DNA of 64,000 nt from Mesobacillus sp. AQ2 (GTDB lineage: Bacteria; Bacillota; Bacilli; Bacillales; Cytobacillaceae). Positions within the stretch are counted from its first letter, which is position 1; each line of letters starts with the position of its first letter. The position numbers and the translations under genes are program-made. The stretch covers positions 3,353,001-3,417,000 of the forward strand of contig NZ_CP126080.1 in NCBI RefSeq assembly GCF_030122805.1, read 5' to 3'. The notes under the pieces were generated by a model. The model was not told the origin of the DNA and did not search any database. It saw nothing but the letters and a program-made list of their open reading frames with translations. This document shows positions 1 through 8,429 of the stretch, piece after piece.

Positions 1-337
1 CTGCATTGACTTCAGACACAGAACCAAATATCGAAGTGACCAGATCCACCCTGTTCTGGGCATATTCCCTCTTGACCCGATAAACGTCATTGACCTGTTC
101 GACCGCTTCTCTGCGGTTCGCTTCTGTGCTTTCTTTATCCTCAATCGTAATAGGGGACCTGATGGTTTTCTCTGCCACAGAGAATAACTCGAGATTAAGC
201 TTTTCAGGCTTCACATTGGTGAACATAGCAGAATACATAACAATACCAATAAGCAAGAATAATAAAACCCGGAAAATCTTTATATTCAACAAGTCTAAAA
301 TCGCTGTTAATTGGACCTGCAGCTTTTCCATATCCAT
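1..337 (-). CDS. pgpH: PgpH (YqfF), 7TM-HD c-di-AMP phosphodiesterase, N-terminal part
   Basis: Membrane receptor whose C-terminal HD domain hydrolyses cyclic di-AMP; only the first 112 codons are inside the window and the gene runs off the left edge. The start ATG follows a GGGAGGG ribosome site. Visible are a short cytoplasmic N-terminus, one membrane helix at about residues 18-36 and the beginning of the extracellular domain with the family-typical stretch NVKPEKL followed by RSPITIEDKE. Position directly downstream of phoH matches B. subtilis yqfF. The HD domain itself cannot be seen here, so the assignment rests on the N-terminus and synteny. Confidence 0.9.
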   Translation of the reverse strand, partial: MDMEKLQVQLTAILDLLNIKIFRVLLFLLIGIVMYSAMFTNVKPEKLNLELFSVAEKTIRSPITIEDKESTEANRREAVEQVNDVYRVKREYAQNRVDLVTSIFGSVSEVNA

Positions 338-484
338 ACTGCCCTCCCGCTAAACAAATCGAGCCAGTTTGAGAATAACTGGGAAATCACCTGACTTTAA
401 GTACCATCATATCAGTTTTTATCCAAAGTTTCATCACTAATTGAAATAACCGCCGTTTACAGGAGTAAAATTGTACTTTTCCAT

Positions 485-527
485 GCAAAAGCAAAAGTCC
501 GCTCACAATTTTTTCAGGAGCGGACTG
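485..527 (-). terminator. Intrinsic terminator after phoH
   Basis: On the minus strand AGTCCGCTC pairs with GAGCGGACT around a 14-nt loop and is followed by a T-rich tract (TTTTGCTTTTGC). It ends the yqfC-yqfD-phoH transcript before pgpH. Confidence 0.75.
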
Positions 528-534
528 AGGTTGT

Positions 535-1494
535 TCATTCATTTTTTCCATATGCTTCAATGATCCGTCCGACAAGCGGATGACGCACCACATCAGCCTG
601 TTCAAGGTGCACAAAAGAGATTCCGGAGACATCCTGCAATACATTCTCCGCCTCTACCAGGCCTGACTTAGCGCCTTTCGGCAAATCAATCTGGGTGGTA
701 TCACCTGTTATGATCATTTTGGATCCAAATCCCAGACGCGTCAGGAACATCTTCATCTGAGCCTGTGTCGTGTTCTGGGCTTCATCGAGAATGACGAACG
801 CATCATCAAGAGTCCTTCCCCTCATATAAGCAAGGGGTGCAATCTCGATCGTTCCTCTTTCAATCAGACGCAATGTATGTTCAGTGCCCAGGATATCATG
901 CAAAGCATCATACAGCGGACGGAGATAAGGGTCGACCTTTTCCTTCAAGTCCCCAGGGAGGAAACCGAGGCTTTCTCCTGCTTCTACAGCCGGTCTTGTT
1001 AAAATGATTTTGGATACCGTTCCATTTTTCAGCGCCGTGACGGCCATCACGACAGCTAGATATGTTTTCCCAGTACCAGCCGGTCCGATGCCAAAAACAA
1101 GGTCGCGGCTTTTGATGGCATTCACATAATGTCTCTGGCCAAGTGTCTTGACCCTGATGGATTTACCTTTTACATTTTTACTGATTTCTTCATCGTATAA
1201 ATCCCTGAAATAATCCAAGGTCCCTTTTTCAGCCATTTGAATAGCGTAAACAGCCTCTCTCTGGCTAACACTAATGCCTTTACGGATCACCGCAAGCAGG
1301 TTTTCCAAAACGGCCTGGGCCAGTGCCACCTGCTCCTCAGGCCCGGAAATCCCTATCGTCTCACCGCGTGTCACAATCGAGACTCCAAGCTCCTGTTCAA
1401 TCAATTTCAGGTTGATATCTGCATTGCCGAATAATGAAACGGCTTCAGTTGGATTCGCTAGTTGGATTTCAGTCGTCTTTAGGTCTTCTGTCAT
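535..1494 (-). CDS. phoH: PhoH-like NTPase
   Basis: 319-residue cytoplasmic P-loop ATPase of the PhoH family, usual length for Bacillus. An N-terminal KH-like region is followed by the PhoH NTPase domain with Walker A GIGPAGTGKT near residue 137 and Walker B FVILDEAQNT near residue 233. The ATG is preceded by AAGGAGACTGAGA, and this ribosome site lies inside the end of yqfD, whose stop is 2 nt away, so translation is probably coupled. In B. subtilis the gene sits in the same yqfD-phoH-pgpH-ybeY-dgkA-cdd-era order. The cellular role is not settled; links to RNA metabolism come from the family. Confidence 0.95.
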   Translation of the reverse strand: MTEDLKTTEIQLANPTEAVSLFGNADINLKLIEQELGVSIVTRGETIGISGPEEQVALAQAVLENLLAVIRKGISVSQREAVYAIQMAEKGTLDYFRDLYDEEISKNVKGKSIRVKTLGQRHYVNAIKSRDLVFGIGPAGTGKTYLAVVMAVTALKNGTVSKIILTRPAVEAGESLGFLPGDLKEKVDPYLRPLYDALHDILGTEHTLRLIERGTIEIAPLAYMRGRTLDDAFVILDEAQNTTQAQMKMFLTRLGFGSKMIITGDTTQIDLPKGAKSGLVEAENVLQDVSGISFVHLEQADVVRHPLVGRIIEAYGKNE

Positions 1495-1496
1495 TC

Positions 1497-2684
1497 TCAG
1501 TCTCCTTGGATAATTGGTTGTCCTTCTGCAATATCTTCAATGATTGTAAAATGTGTGATTAGTCTTACTTTATCATTCTCAATTGACTGATGTAAAATTT
1601 TTTCCCCTTTTATGATAGCATTTTCAGGCAGCGTGTTTTTTATATCCTTCCTGGCAAGTTCTTTTGCACTTTCGATCGCTTCTTCCCTTGTATAGATGCG
1701 GGTAACCTGTTCCCGCTCCCTGATCGTCCTTTTTTCGATTTTAGCCGGAAGCTCCCATTTGAAAAATTTTATTGGCTGCTCTGAGACTTCGGTTTCATAC
1801 TCCTTGAATTCATTCTTCCCAAAACCCCATACAGGTATTGCTTTTCCGGCTATTTTCAGAGAATAAATTCTTTTTTCATTTCCGTTATAGACCTGGAATG
1901 TACTTTTTAAAGGCAATTCCACCTTGGTTGAATACCAGGTCTCCCCAAGGATTTCACCAGTGGCCGCTACCACTTTTTGCTCATTCTCCTTACCATACAA
2001 GCCTGATACAAGGAGCTGACCGGGCTGCACAAAATCATTCACTTCCACCACCGGATCCCCTTTCTCCACGAAAATTTTGACAATGGCCGCCTTCTTTTTC
2101 GCAACTAAATGCCTTGGACCAATTGCTTCCGCTTTTTCCGGCTCACTTTTCTCGACAGCCTGAAAATGATAGGTCGTCCCCTTCAGCTCCACACCAATCC
2201 ACGTCAAAGCCCCTACCTTATCTGTCAGTTCCTTCTGGATGCTTTCGACATTGTCAATCGAAAACTGCATTTTACCGACACCTATTCCCATCTTGTCCAA
2301 TTCCTTGCGAATTTGATATTCAGTCGCGGGGCTGGCACCGTTTATTTCAATTCCCCAAACCATGTTTGAGAGGAGCACGATCAACGCAAAAAACAAAATT
2401 GCTCCTGCTAAAAACCCACTGTTTGTCCATAACTTCTTTAAAAAGAAAGGGCCACCCGCCCTCTCCAGGAACCTGATCTTGCAGTGACTGTCCCTCGCCG
2501 GGATCCGCAGCTTTTTCACGTCCTGCAGATTGACATAAAAAGTAACCGCCTCAGAACCATGTTTCTTCACATTCCAAATTGACACGCCATTACGTGTCAG
2601 CTGGTTCAGGAATCTTTCTATGCCCCTGCCTGTCAATTTCACCTTCACAGTGCCAGAAAAGGTGTGTATCCATTGGTTTTTCAT
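1497..2684 (-). CDS. yqfD: Sporulation protein YqfD
   Basis: 395-residue membrane-anchored sporulation protein, close to the B. subtilis length. A basic N-terminal domain (about residues 1-80) precedes one membrane helix near residues 85-110 and a long extracytoplasmic domain. The ATG at 2684 is chosen because GAGGGGGAG lies 4 nt upstream; an in-frame TTG at 2705 would place the ribosome site inside the gene. It starts just beyond the yqfC stop and its own stop lies inside the phoH ribosome site. YqfC and YqfD belong to the mother-cell sigma-E regulon in B. subtilis (known); I could not find a convincing sigma-E promoter here. Confidence 0.92.
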   Translation of the reverse strand: MKNQWIHTFSGTVKVKLTGRGIERFLNQLTRNGVSIWNVKKHGSEAVTFYVNLQDVKKLRIPARDSHCKIRFLERAGGPFFLKKLWTNSGFLAGAILFFALIVLLSNMVWGIEINGASPATEYQIRKELDKMGIGVGKMQFSIDNVESIQKELTDKVGALTWIGVELKGTTYHFQAVEKSEPEKAEAIGPRHLVAKKKAAIVKIFVEKGDPVVEVNDFVQPGQLLVSGLYGKENEQKVVAATGEILGETWYSTKVELPLKSTFQVYNGNEKRIYSLKIAGKAIPVWGFGKNEFKEYETEVSEQPIKFFKWELPAKIEKRTIREREQVTRIYTREEAIESAKELARKDIKNTLPENAIIKGEKILHQSIENDKVRLITHFTIIEDIAEGQPIIQGD

Positions 2685-2701
2685 TTGGCTCCCCCTCAAC
2701 T

Positions 2702-2986
2702 TCAATCATTTATATATAGAACCTGATCGATTTTTCCTTCGAGCAGTATCTCTTCAGGCAATATTGTCTTGATCACGAACGCCTTGCCCTTGACCAGAAG
2801 CTGGCCGCCTTTGATCATAAGCCTCACTTCACCATCTGAAAAAGCAAGCAGGCCCCGATGATTTTCTATATAAATATGGACTTGCCCAATCATCGTGATT
2901 CTAGGGAGATCCATCATGACATCTTGAGGAAGATCCATTTTTTGTGTCATCCATTTGCGTACATACTGGCCCCATTTTTTTGCCAT
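2702..2986 (-). CDS. yqfC: Sporulation protein YqfC
   Basis: 94-residue small sporulation protein with the YqfC/YabP-like pattern, including the stretch LPRITMIG and repeated short beta strands (VHIYIENHRG, EVRLMIKGG). It directly precedes yqfD, as in B. subtilis. The start context is unusual: the Shine-Dalgarno GGGGG lies inside the 3' arm of the terminator hairpin that ends yqfB, and eight T residues of that terminator form the spacer to the ATG. Access to the start would therefore need the hairpin open or transcription from inside it. The family is clear; its biochemical role is unknown. Confidence 0.9.
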   Translation of the reverse strand: MAKKWGQYVRKWMTQKMDLPQDVMMDLPRITMIGQVHIYIENHRGLLAFSDGEVRLMIKGGQLLVKGKAFVIKTILPEEILLEGKIDQVLYIND

Positions 2987-3038
2987 AAAAAAAAGAACCC
3001 CCTTTCATCTCATATGTATGAGAAAAAGGGAGGTTCTA
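2987..3038 (-). terminator. Terminator of yqfB with the yqfC ribosome site inside
   Basis: Minus-strand hairpin: AGAACC pairs with GGTTCT, CCCTTT with AAAGGG, and CTCAT with ATGAG around an ACAT loop, with a single bulged T and a small internal loop. An eight-T run follows and then immediately the yqfC ATG. The AAAGGGGG arm is also the only Shine-Dalgarno available to yqfC. Confidence 0.85.
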
Positions 3039-3102
3039 GCACCATTTTTAACTTTATCATAAGCATTCTTTCAAACCAGCAGGAGCGGTCAAAATCCTTT
3101 GC

Positions 3103-3663
3103 CTAATATCTCCTCGACGGGTTGTAAGGCTTTTTCGCACGGGGCTTTCCTAGGACTTCAGCCCAGATCAATCCCTCTAACAGAGTGTCTTTATCCGGCT
3201 GGAATACGACATCGGTTTGTACCTGTTCTCTCTTTTGGTTCAGCCGGCCAGATGTTTGACTGGACGACATCCTGCCAGTTTGCTGTTTTTTTGCAGATTC
3301 TTCAGTTTGATGCTTTCGTTCTTGATATTTCTTTTGAATATCTGTCAGGACTTCAACTCCTGAATCGGCCGGGCTCTGACTTCTCTTGTCCCTGCTTGGT
3401 TCTGCAGGTCTGCGGTTCTCGGACCGGGGATAGTAATCATCAGCTTTTTCAATCTCAGGACGGAGCGGCTCCCTTTTTGCTTCGGCCTGCTGTCTTCTCA
3501 CAGGCGCCGGACGTGGCTGCTGGACTGGTCCGGGCGGCCTGACAGGACGGCGCTGCTGTTGCTGGCTGCCATCCTTCTTTTTTTGATTGAACAGACTTGA
3601 GATTACCCCGATCAGAATGAACAGGGCTATTGGATTACTGAATAATTCTAATAAAATTTGCAT
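3103..3663 (-). CDS. yqfB: YqfB-like hypothetical membrane-anchored protein
   Basis: 186 residues. An N-terminal hydrophobic helix (about residues 6-24) is followed by a long low-complexity segment rich in Q, P, R and K (about residues 28-120) and a short more ordered C-terminus ending EVLGKPRAKKPYNPSRRY. The composition suggests a membrane-tethered disordered protein. Its place between yqfC and floA corresponds to B. subtilis yqfB, which is the main basis for the name. ATG with GGGGGG about 7 nt upstream. Function unknown. Confidence 0.7.
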   Translation of the reverse strand: MQILLELFSNPIALFILIGVISSLFNQKKKDGSQQQQRRPVRPPGPVQQPRPAPVRRQQAEAKREPLRPEIEKADDYYPRSENRRPAEPSRDKRSQSPADSGVEVLTDIQKKYQERKHQTEESAKKQQTGRMSSSQTSGRLNQKREQVQTDVVFQPDKDTLLEGLIWAEVLGKPRAKKPYNPSRRY

Positions 3664-3697
3664 GTGGAGCCCCCCTTTCTTTTATCGGGTTCTCTCA

Positions 3698-4693
3698 TCA
3701 TTGATTATTCTTATCGTCTTTTTTACCGTTTGACAGCTTGCCGATGGAACCTCTCATATCTGTGTCGGCTTCGATATTCTGGATATTCATATAGTCCATC
3801 ACACCAATGTTCCCTTCACGAAGCGCTTCGGCCATTGCCAATGGTACAGTAGCTTCCGCTTCGACCACTTTCGCTCTCATTTCTTCGACGCGCGCCTTCA
3901 TTTCCTGTTCTTGTGCAACAGCCATCGCACGGCGCTCTTCGGCCTTCGCCTGGGCAATCTTCTTGTCTGCCTCCGCCTGCTCAGTCTGCAGCTCAGCACC
4001 GATGTTTTTGCCGATATCAACGTCCGCGATATCAATCGATAGAATTTCAAATGCTGTTCCTGCATCAAGACCTTTGGAAAGGACGGTTTGTGAAATCATA
4101 TCAGGATTTTCCAACACTTTTTTATGGTTGTCGGAAGAACCGATTGTCGATACGATCCCTTCACCAACACGGGCAACAATCGTTTCTTCACCAGCACCCC
4201 CGACGAGTCGGTCGATGTTCGCTCTTACTGTGATTCTCGCCTTTGCCTTTACCTCGATTCCATCCATGGCTACACCTGCGATGAATGGAGTTTCAATGAC
4301 CTTCGGATTAACACTCATTTGTACGGCTTCCAGTACGTCACGGCCTGCCAGGTCAATCGCAGCCGCTCGCTCGAATGAAAGCTCAATATTCGCACGGTGT
4401 GCAGCTATCAGGGCATTAACGACCCTATCAACATTACCCCCTGCAAGGTAGTGGCTTTCCAGCTGGTTAGTCGTTACATTCAAACCTGCTTTATGTGCCT
4501 TGATCATCGGATTGATGACCCTGCTTGGGATTACCCTTCTTAATCTCATTCCGATCAGCGTGAAAATGCTGACCCTTACACCCGCTGCCAATGCTGAAAT
4601 CCATAGCATTACCGGCACGAATGTCAGCAATACACCAAGGAAAATGATCCCAAGTGCAACCGCAATCAATACAAACGCTGTACCTGCATCCAT
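3698..4693 (-). CDS. floA: Flotillin-like protein FloA
   Basis: 331 residues, the same length as B. subtilis FloA (YqfA). An N-terminal hydrophobic hairpin (about residues 6-45) anchors the protein; the SPFH-type domain covers about residues 55-230 and an alanine/glutamate-rich coiled-coil ([13 protein letters not shown]) covers about 230-300. FloA organises lipid-raft-like membrane microdomains and affects signalling and secretion (known for the family). It is coupled with the NfeD-type protein encoded just upstream, the usual flotillin/NfeD pairing. ATG preceded by AGGAGG. Confidence 0.95.
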   Translation of the reverse strand: MDAGTAFVLIAVALGIIFLGVLLTFVPVMLWISALAAGVRVSIFTLIGMRLRRVIPSRVINPMIKAHKAGLNVTTNQLESHYLAGGNVDRVVNALIAAHRANIELSFERAAAIDLAGRDVLEAVQMSVNPKVIETPFIAGVAMDGIEVKAKARITVRANIDRLVGGAGEETIVARVGEGIVSTIGSSDNHKKVLENPDMISQTVLSKGLDAGTAFEILSIDIADVDIGKNIGAELQTEQAEADKKIAQAKAEERRAMAVAQEQEMKARVEEMRAKVVEAEATVPLAMAEALREGNIGVMDYMNIQNIEADTDMRGSIGKLSNGKKDDKNNQ

Positions 4694-4839
4694 TTGAACT
4701 GCCTCCTAAGAATTATATTACCCAGGCTTTTGATCTTTCAGTGTTAGAAAATCAATCGATCAAATACCTTTGGTTTTATCTCTACTTGTTATGGTTTTTC
4801 ATTGTTTTGCTTTGGAACATGACAATGAAAAAAAACAAA

Positions 4840-6159
4840 TTAGATCTCATTAATTTCTCTTACCACGATTCTTGAGCCTTCCGTTTTAACAATCCTTACT
4901 TTCTTTCCTTTTGGAACAAAGCCGCCCTCGCTCACCACATCAATGCGCTCATCTTCCACGATGATGGTGCCTGAAGGCCTGAGAGGTGTCAGCGTCACCC
5001 CTTCTACTCCAATCAGTTCCAGACGGTTCTTGTTAGACACATAGCCTTTTTCAGTGCTTGTTGAATCGGTCAGTATGATTCTTTTGAAAAATTTCATCTT
5101 TTTTCCAAACACCCTTATCATCAAAATAGATAAAACAATGGACGCTGTCAGGGCAACCAATAAAGAGATTCCCATATGGACCACATTATCCGATGCCATA
5201 AAAAAGCTCGCGACAATGGCCAGTAAACCAATGACTCCGGCAATTCCGCCTGGGATGAACAACTCGAACAGGATTAGCCCGACTCCGAGCGCAAACAGGA
5301 TCAGTGTTTCAAAACCGGCCAGTCCGGCAACCATATGTCCATAGAAGAATAATAGCAGCGCTGACAACCCAGCAATTCCCGGCAGGCCAAATCCAGGTGA
5401 GTAAAGCTCAAGGACCAAACCAAGACTGCCTATTGTCATAAGGATTGGGATCACTATAGGATGTGTGATGAACCTCGCCAGCTTTTCAGCGAAAGTTTCA
5501 TTTACATTCCGGACTTCGGCATCCTCATAGCCCAGTTTATTAAGCAAGTCATTGAGGTTTTTGACTGTTCCTTCCGAATATCCCACTTCAAGTGCCTGTT
5601 CTGCCGTCAGGGTAAGCAACTTCCCTTTTCCTGCACCCAGTTCAGGAAGGTCGATGCTTTCGTCAGCCATCGCCTGGGCATAGATCGGATCTCTGCCACT
5701 TTCGACAGCCGCAGCTTTCATGGCTGCAAACCAATAAGATTCCGCCTTCTTTCCAGCAGTGTTGCCCTGCTGGTCGATGATCGCAGCCGATCCCATTGTA
5801 GCTCCGGGAACCATATAAATTTCATCTGTATTCAGGGAAATATAGGCACCCGCTGATAACGCCTTTTTATTGACGAATGACACCGTTTTTAAGTCAGTTC
5901 CCGTCAACAATTTTCCAATCCCATCAGCGGCATCGACAGCTCCGCCAGGTGTATTCACATCAAAAATGATTGCTTCCGCACCAGCCTCTTCCGCCTCTCC
6001 CACAGCTCTCTTCAAGAAGGCAAGCAGGCCTTTTTCCACTGTTTCTTCAATCGGAACGACATAGACCACTTTTTGGTCAGCATCCGCAGTGAAAGGATTG
6101 ACCAGACTGGCCAGTGACAAGAGGATGATGATGCTGGCAATCACTGATTTGATTTTCAA
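4840..6159 (-). CDS. yqeZ: NfeD-family membrane serine protease YqeZ
   Basis: 439-residue long-form NfeD protein. A signal peptide or first helix (about residues 1-26) is followed by a ClpP-like serine protease domain (about 30-220) with the VNTPGGAVDAADGIG segment and the nucleophile region KALSAGAYIS. Four to five membrane helices follow (about 235-350) and a C-terminal OB-fold NfeD domain ends at GSRIVVREINEI. NfeD proteins are partners of flotillins; the pair with floA is conserved in Bacillus. The start is TTG with GGAGGTG 5 nt upstream. Protease activity is inferred from the motif. Confidence 0.9.
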   Translation of the reverse strand: MKIKSVIASIIILLSLASLVNPFTADADQKVVYVVPIEETVEKGLLAFLKRAVGEAEEAGAEAIIFDVNTPGGAVDAADGIGKLLTGTDLKTVSFVNKKALSAGAYISLNTDEIYMVPGATMGSAAIIDQQGNTAGKKAESYWFAAMKAAAVESGRDPIYAQAMADESIDLPELGAGKGKLLTLTAEQALEVGYSEGTVKNLNDLLNKLGYEDAEVRNVNETFAEKLARFITHPIVIPILMTIGSLGLVLELYSPGFGLPGIAGLSALLLFFYGHMVAGLAGFETLILFALGVGLILFELFIPGGIAGVIGLLAIVASFFMASDNVVHMGISLLVALTASIVLSILMIRVFGKKMKFFKRIILTDSTSTEKGYVSNKNRLELIGVEGVTLTPLRPSGTIIVEDERIDVVSEGGFVPKGKKVRIVKTEGSRIVVREINEI

Positions 6160-6367
6160 TTAGGCACCTCCATTCTGTAAAAAATAAGGCCATATTGGTA
6201 ATACGCATAGGTACACCAAAAGGTTTCAATGTTTTTTACAGATTTGTTAATTATGTATTTTGGAATGGGGGCCTCTTGAATCCCAGCCAACCGAAGTGCA
6301 GAATGTCCTGGGAACCACGCAACAAACATAACACATGAATCATGCTGGCACATCTTTTAATATGCGC

Positions 6368-6400
6368 TAAAAAGGCCGCAAGAGTATCCTGCGGCCTTCG
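6368..6400 (-). terminator. Terminator after yqeY
   Basis: AAGGCCGCA pairs with TGCGGCCTT and is followed on the minus strand by TTTTT. It separates the rpsU-yqeY transcript from the yqeZ-floA group. The rest of the 6160-6406 gap shows nothing convincing. Confidence 0.9.
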
Positions 6401-6406
6401 AGCTTT

Positions 6407-6853
6407 TTATGAAAGGTGTTGTTGTACAAGTTTATTAACGAGAGATCCGTCTGCTTTACCTTTTACTTTAGGCATAAGGACAGCCATTACTCTACCCATA
6501 TCGGCTTTTGATGCCGCACCGGTCTCCGCGATAGCTTCTTTGACGATTTCCGTCACTTCTTCTTCGCTAAGCTGCTGTGGCATGTAAATTTCGACATGCT
6601 TTAGTTCTGTTTGTATCTTTTCAACGAGGTCTTGACGACCAGCTTTTTCAAATTCCTGGAGGGAATCTTTGCGTTGTTTCACTTCACGAGAAAGTACAGT
6701 TAACTCTTCTTCTTCGGATAATTCCTGCTTGCCGAACTTGATCGCTTCGTTCTGCAAGGAAGCTTTTACCATCCGAATCGTCGTGAGTCTGTCCTTTTCT
6801 TTGTTCTTCATCGCTTGTTTCATATCATTATTTAAACGCTCGAGCAGGCTCAA
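6407..6853 (-). CDS. yqeY: GatB/YqeY domain protein
   Basis: 148-residue helical protein with the YqeY domain that also forms the tRNA-binding tail of GatB (known family relation). Seen here: N-terminal coiled helix with [14 protein letters not shown], the [18 protein letters not shown] helix, and the C-terminal [21 protein letters not shown] segment. It probably binds tRNA or ribosome-associated RNA; the precise role is unknown. The start is TTG with GGGTGG upstream. It forms a two-gene unit with rpsU, 17 nt away, and is closed by a strong terminator. Confidence 0.92.
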   Translation of the reverse strand: MSLLERLNNDMKQAMKNKEKDRLTTIRMVKASLQNEAIKFGKQELSEEEELTVLSREVKQRKDSLQEFEKAGRQDLVEKIQTELKHVEIYMPQQLSEEEVTEIVKEAIAETGAASKADMGRVMAVLMPKVKGKADGSLVNKLVQQHLS

Positions 6854-6870
6854 GTTAATTCCACCCTCTC

Positions 6871-7044
6871 TTAGAACTTGCGTTTTCTAGCAGCTTCAGA
6901 CTTTTTCTTACGCTTTACACTAGGTTTTTCGTAGAATTCGCGCTTTCTAGCTTCTTGGATAGTACCTGATTTAGATACAGTACGTTTGAAGCGTCGAAGA
7001 GCATCTTCAAGCGATTCGTTTTTACGAACGACAGTTTTAGACAT
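6871..7044 (-). CDS. rpsU: 30S ribosomal protein S21
   Basis: 57-residue basic protein with the bS21 signature [14 protein letters not shown] near the N-terminus and a lysine/arginine-rich tail ([14 protein letters not shown]). It sits near the 3' end of 16S rRNA on the small-subunit platform. The start at 7044 is preceded by GGAGGGAGGG; upstream in-frame codons are not family-like. It is driven by a strong sigma-A promoter about 70 nt upstream and followed by yqeY. Confidence 0.97.
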   Translation of the reverse strand: MSKTVVRKNESLEDALRRFKRTVSKSGTIQEARKREFYEKPSVKRKKKSEAARKRKF

Positions 7045-7110
7045 TCTCTTTCCCTCCCTCCGAGCACAACACACTAACACCAAAACACATGGGAAACCAT
7101 GTACCTTGCA

Positions 7111-7139
7111 ATTATAATATATCACTGGCAGGAGGTCAA
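7111..7139 (-). promoter_or_regulatory. Sigma-A promoter of rpsU-yqeY
   Basis: TTGACC (7134-7139), 17-nt spacer, TATAAT (7111-7116) on the minus strand. The roughly 60-nt leader contains a short CATGG/CCATG hairpin before the ribosome site. Confidence 0.85.
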
Positions 7140-7255
7140 CTGTAATTGGCCCTTGTTTTAAATTATGTATTTTCGCCCTCAACGATCCTTAAAAAAAGAA
7201 AATCCATGCATGTCCCTTTTTCCTTTTCATACATTTAAATGAAAGGATGGTGCTT

Positions 7256-8182
7256 ATGGTCTATCTGCTATTATTTATTGTTTTCCTCGCTGTATTTATC
7301 GGAGGCATGACGCTGCTCCGTAAAGGCTTATTCGAGCTTTCGGCAAGCAGGATGAAAAACTGGCTGGCTCTCATGACTGATACACCAATAAAGGGTATGA
7401 TAGCCGGAATGACAGTGACCGCACTTTTGCACAGCAGTTCTGCTGTCATGGTCATTACTATCGGCTTGATTTCTGCTGGGCTGCTAAGATTCTCGCAATC
7501 AATCGGCATCATTCTTGGATCGAATATCGGGACAACCTTCACTCTTGAAATCATAACTTTCAATATTGATGCCTTCATTGTGCCCTTTGCGATCATCGGG
7601 GCAATTCTATTGGTTTTCCGCAACCGGACATGGCAAAATCTTGGCGCGATTTCTTTTGGCATCGCTGCTATTTTTGCAGCCATGCGCGGTTTCACCTTTC
7701 TCGCCGACCCTGTAACAAGTCTGCCGGCAGTTGAACATGCACTCGCCAACTTGAACAACAGTCATTGGATCAGCATATTTACTGGTACCATTGTGACAGG
7801 GATGATCCAGTCCAGTACTGCAATGACCGGCATCGTGATGGGATTCCTGTCTGAAGGAACATTATCGATGGACTCAGCCATAGCTGCCATGCTTGGCGCC
7901 AATATCGGGACCTGCATTACCGCCCTGCTTGCGTCGATTGGCGCAGGCAAAGAGGCAAGACTGACAGCTTTTGCCCATGTATGGCTGAACATTGCAGGAG
8001 CCGCTTTATTTTTCCCCTTCATCGGCGAGATTGCAGCACTGGCCCCTTTTACTGCCGAAAGGCCAGATGTCCAGCTGGCGCATGTCAGCGTCATTTATAA
8101 CCTAATCGCTTCATTGCTGGTTCTGCCTGTCGCGGAGAAATTCGGGGTGATGATTGAAGTGATTCATGGGAAGGGTCGGTGA
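7256..8182 (+). CDS. yqeW: Na+/phosphate cotransporter-like membrane protein YqeW
   Basis: 308-residue polytopic membrane protein of the PNaS (NptA) family with two inverted halves. Each half carries the QSS-type signature: LLHSSSAVMVITIGLISAG in the first and GMIQSSTAMTGIVMG in the second, with paired GSNIGTT and GANIGTC motifs. Eight or more hydrophobic helices are visible. Predicted role: sodium-coupled phosphate uptake or export; no PhoU-like tail is present. The ATG at 7256 is chosen because GAAAGGATGG lies just upstream; an ATG at 7247 overlaps that site. It is a plus-strand gene between minus-strand operons, as in B. subtilis. Confidence 0.88.
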   Translation: MVYLLLFIVFLAVFIGGMTLLRKGLFELSASRMKNWLALMTDTPIKGMIAGMTVTALLHSSSAVMVITIGLISAGLLRFSQSIGIILGSNIGTTFTLEIITFNIDAFIVPFAIIGAILLVFRNRTWQNLGAISFGIAAIFAAMRGFTFLADPVTSLPAVEHALANLNNSHWISIFTGTIVTGMIQSSTAMTGIVMGFLSEGTLSMDSAIAAMLGANIGTCITALLASIGAGKEARLTAFAHVWLNIAGAALFFPFIGEIAALAPFTAERPDVQLAHVSVIYNLIASLLVLPVAEKFGVMIEVIHGKGR

Positions 8183-8186
8183 GATG

Positions 8187-8325
8187 GTCGATTCATCTGT
8201 AAAATGTACTTTAACCCCTATGTGTTTGATATATTTAAAGATCCGACGATAAACTTAAAATGTGGTCGATATATTTCAGAATCCGACGATAAAACTTGGA
8301 ATGTGGTCGATATAATTAAACTTTC
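8187..8325. repeat. 41-bp imperfect tandem repeat (three clear units)
   Basis: Units begin at 8224, 8265 and 8306, exactly 41 nt apart, with the form GTCGATATATTT...ATCCGACGATAAA...AATGTG. The last unit is truncated and a degenerate copy starts at 8187. Each unit contains GTCG...CGAC as an internal dyad. The array fills the gap between the convergent genes yqeW and mtaB. Confidence 0.85.
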
Positions 8326-8388
8326 GCCAAAATCTTTTTAATAAGGGACAATAAACCTGAATTACTCTTGTTCTTTAGTTAGCGTAAA

Positions 8389-8421
8389 AACAAAAAGAGC
8401 TGGCATTTGGCCAGCTCTTTG
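8389..8421 (-). terminator. Terminator after mtaB
   Basis: AGAGCTGG pairs with CCAGCTCT and is followed on the minus strand by TTTTTGTTTTT. The stem extends through GC pairs around an AAAT-type loop. It may also stop yqeW transcripts. Confidence 0.85.
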
Positions 8422-8429
8422 CATTTCCC

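Noticed and set aside
3807..4451. Long plus-strand frame of 214 codons opposite floA
   Set aside because: It is a shadow of floA with serine/alanine-rich composition and no ribosome site; FloA is clearly the real gene.
6156..6353. 65-codon minus-strand frame between yqeZ and yqeY
   Set aside because: No good ribosome site, overlaps the yqeZ start and has no recognisable pattern.
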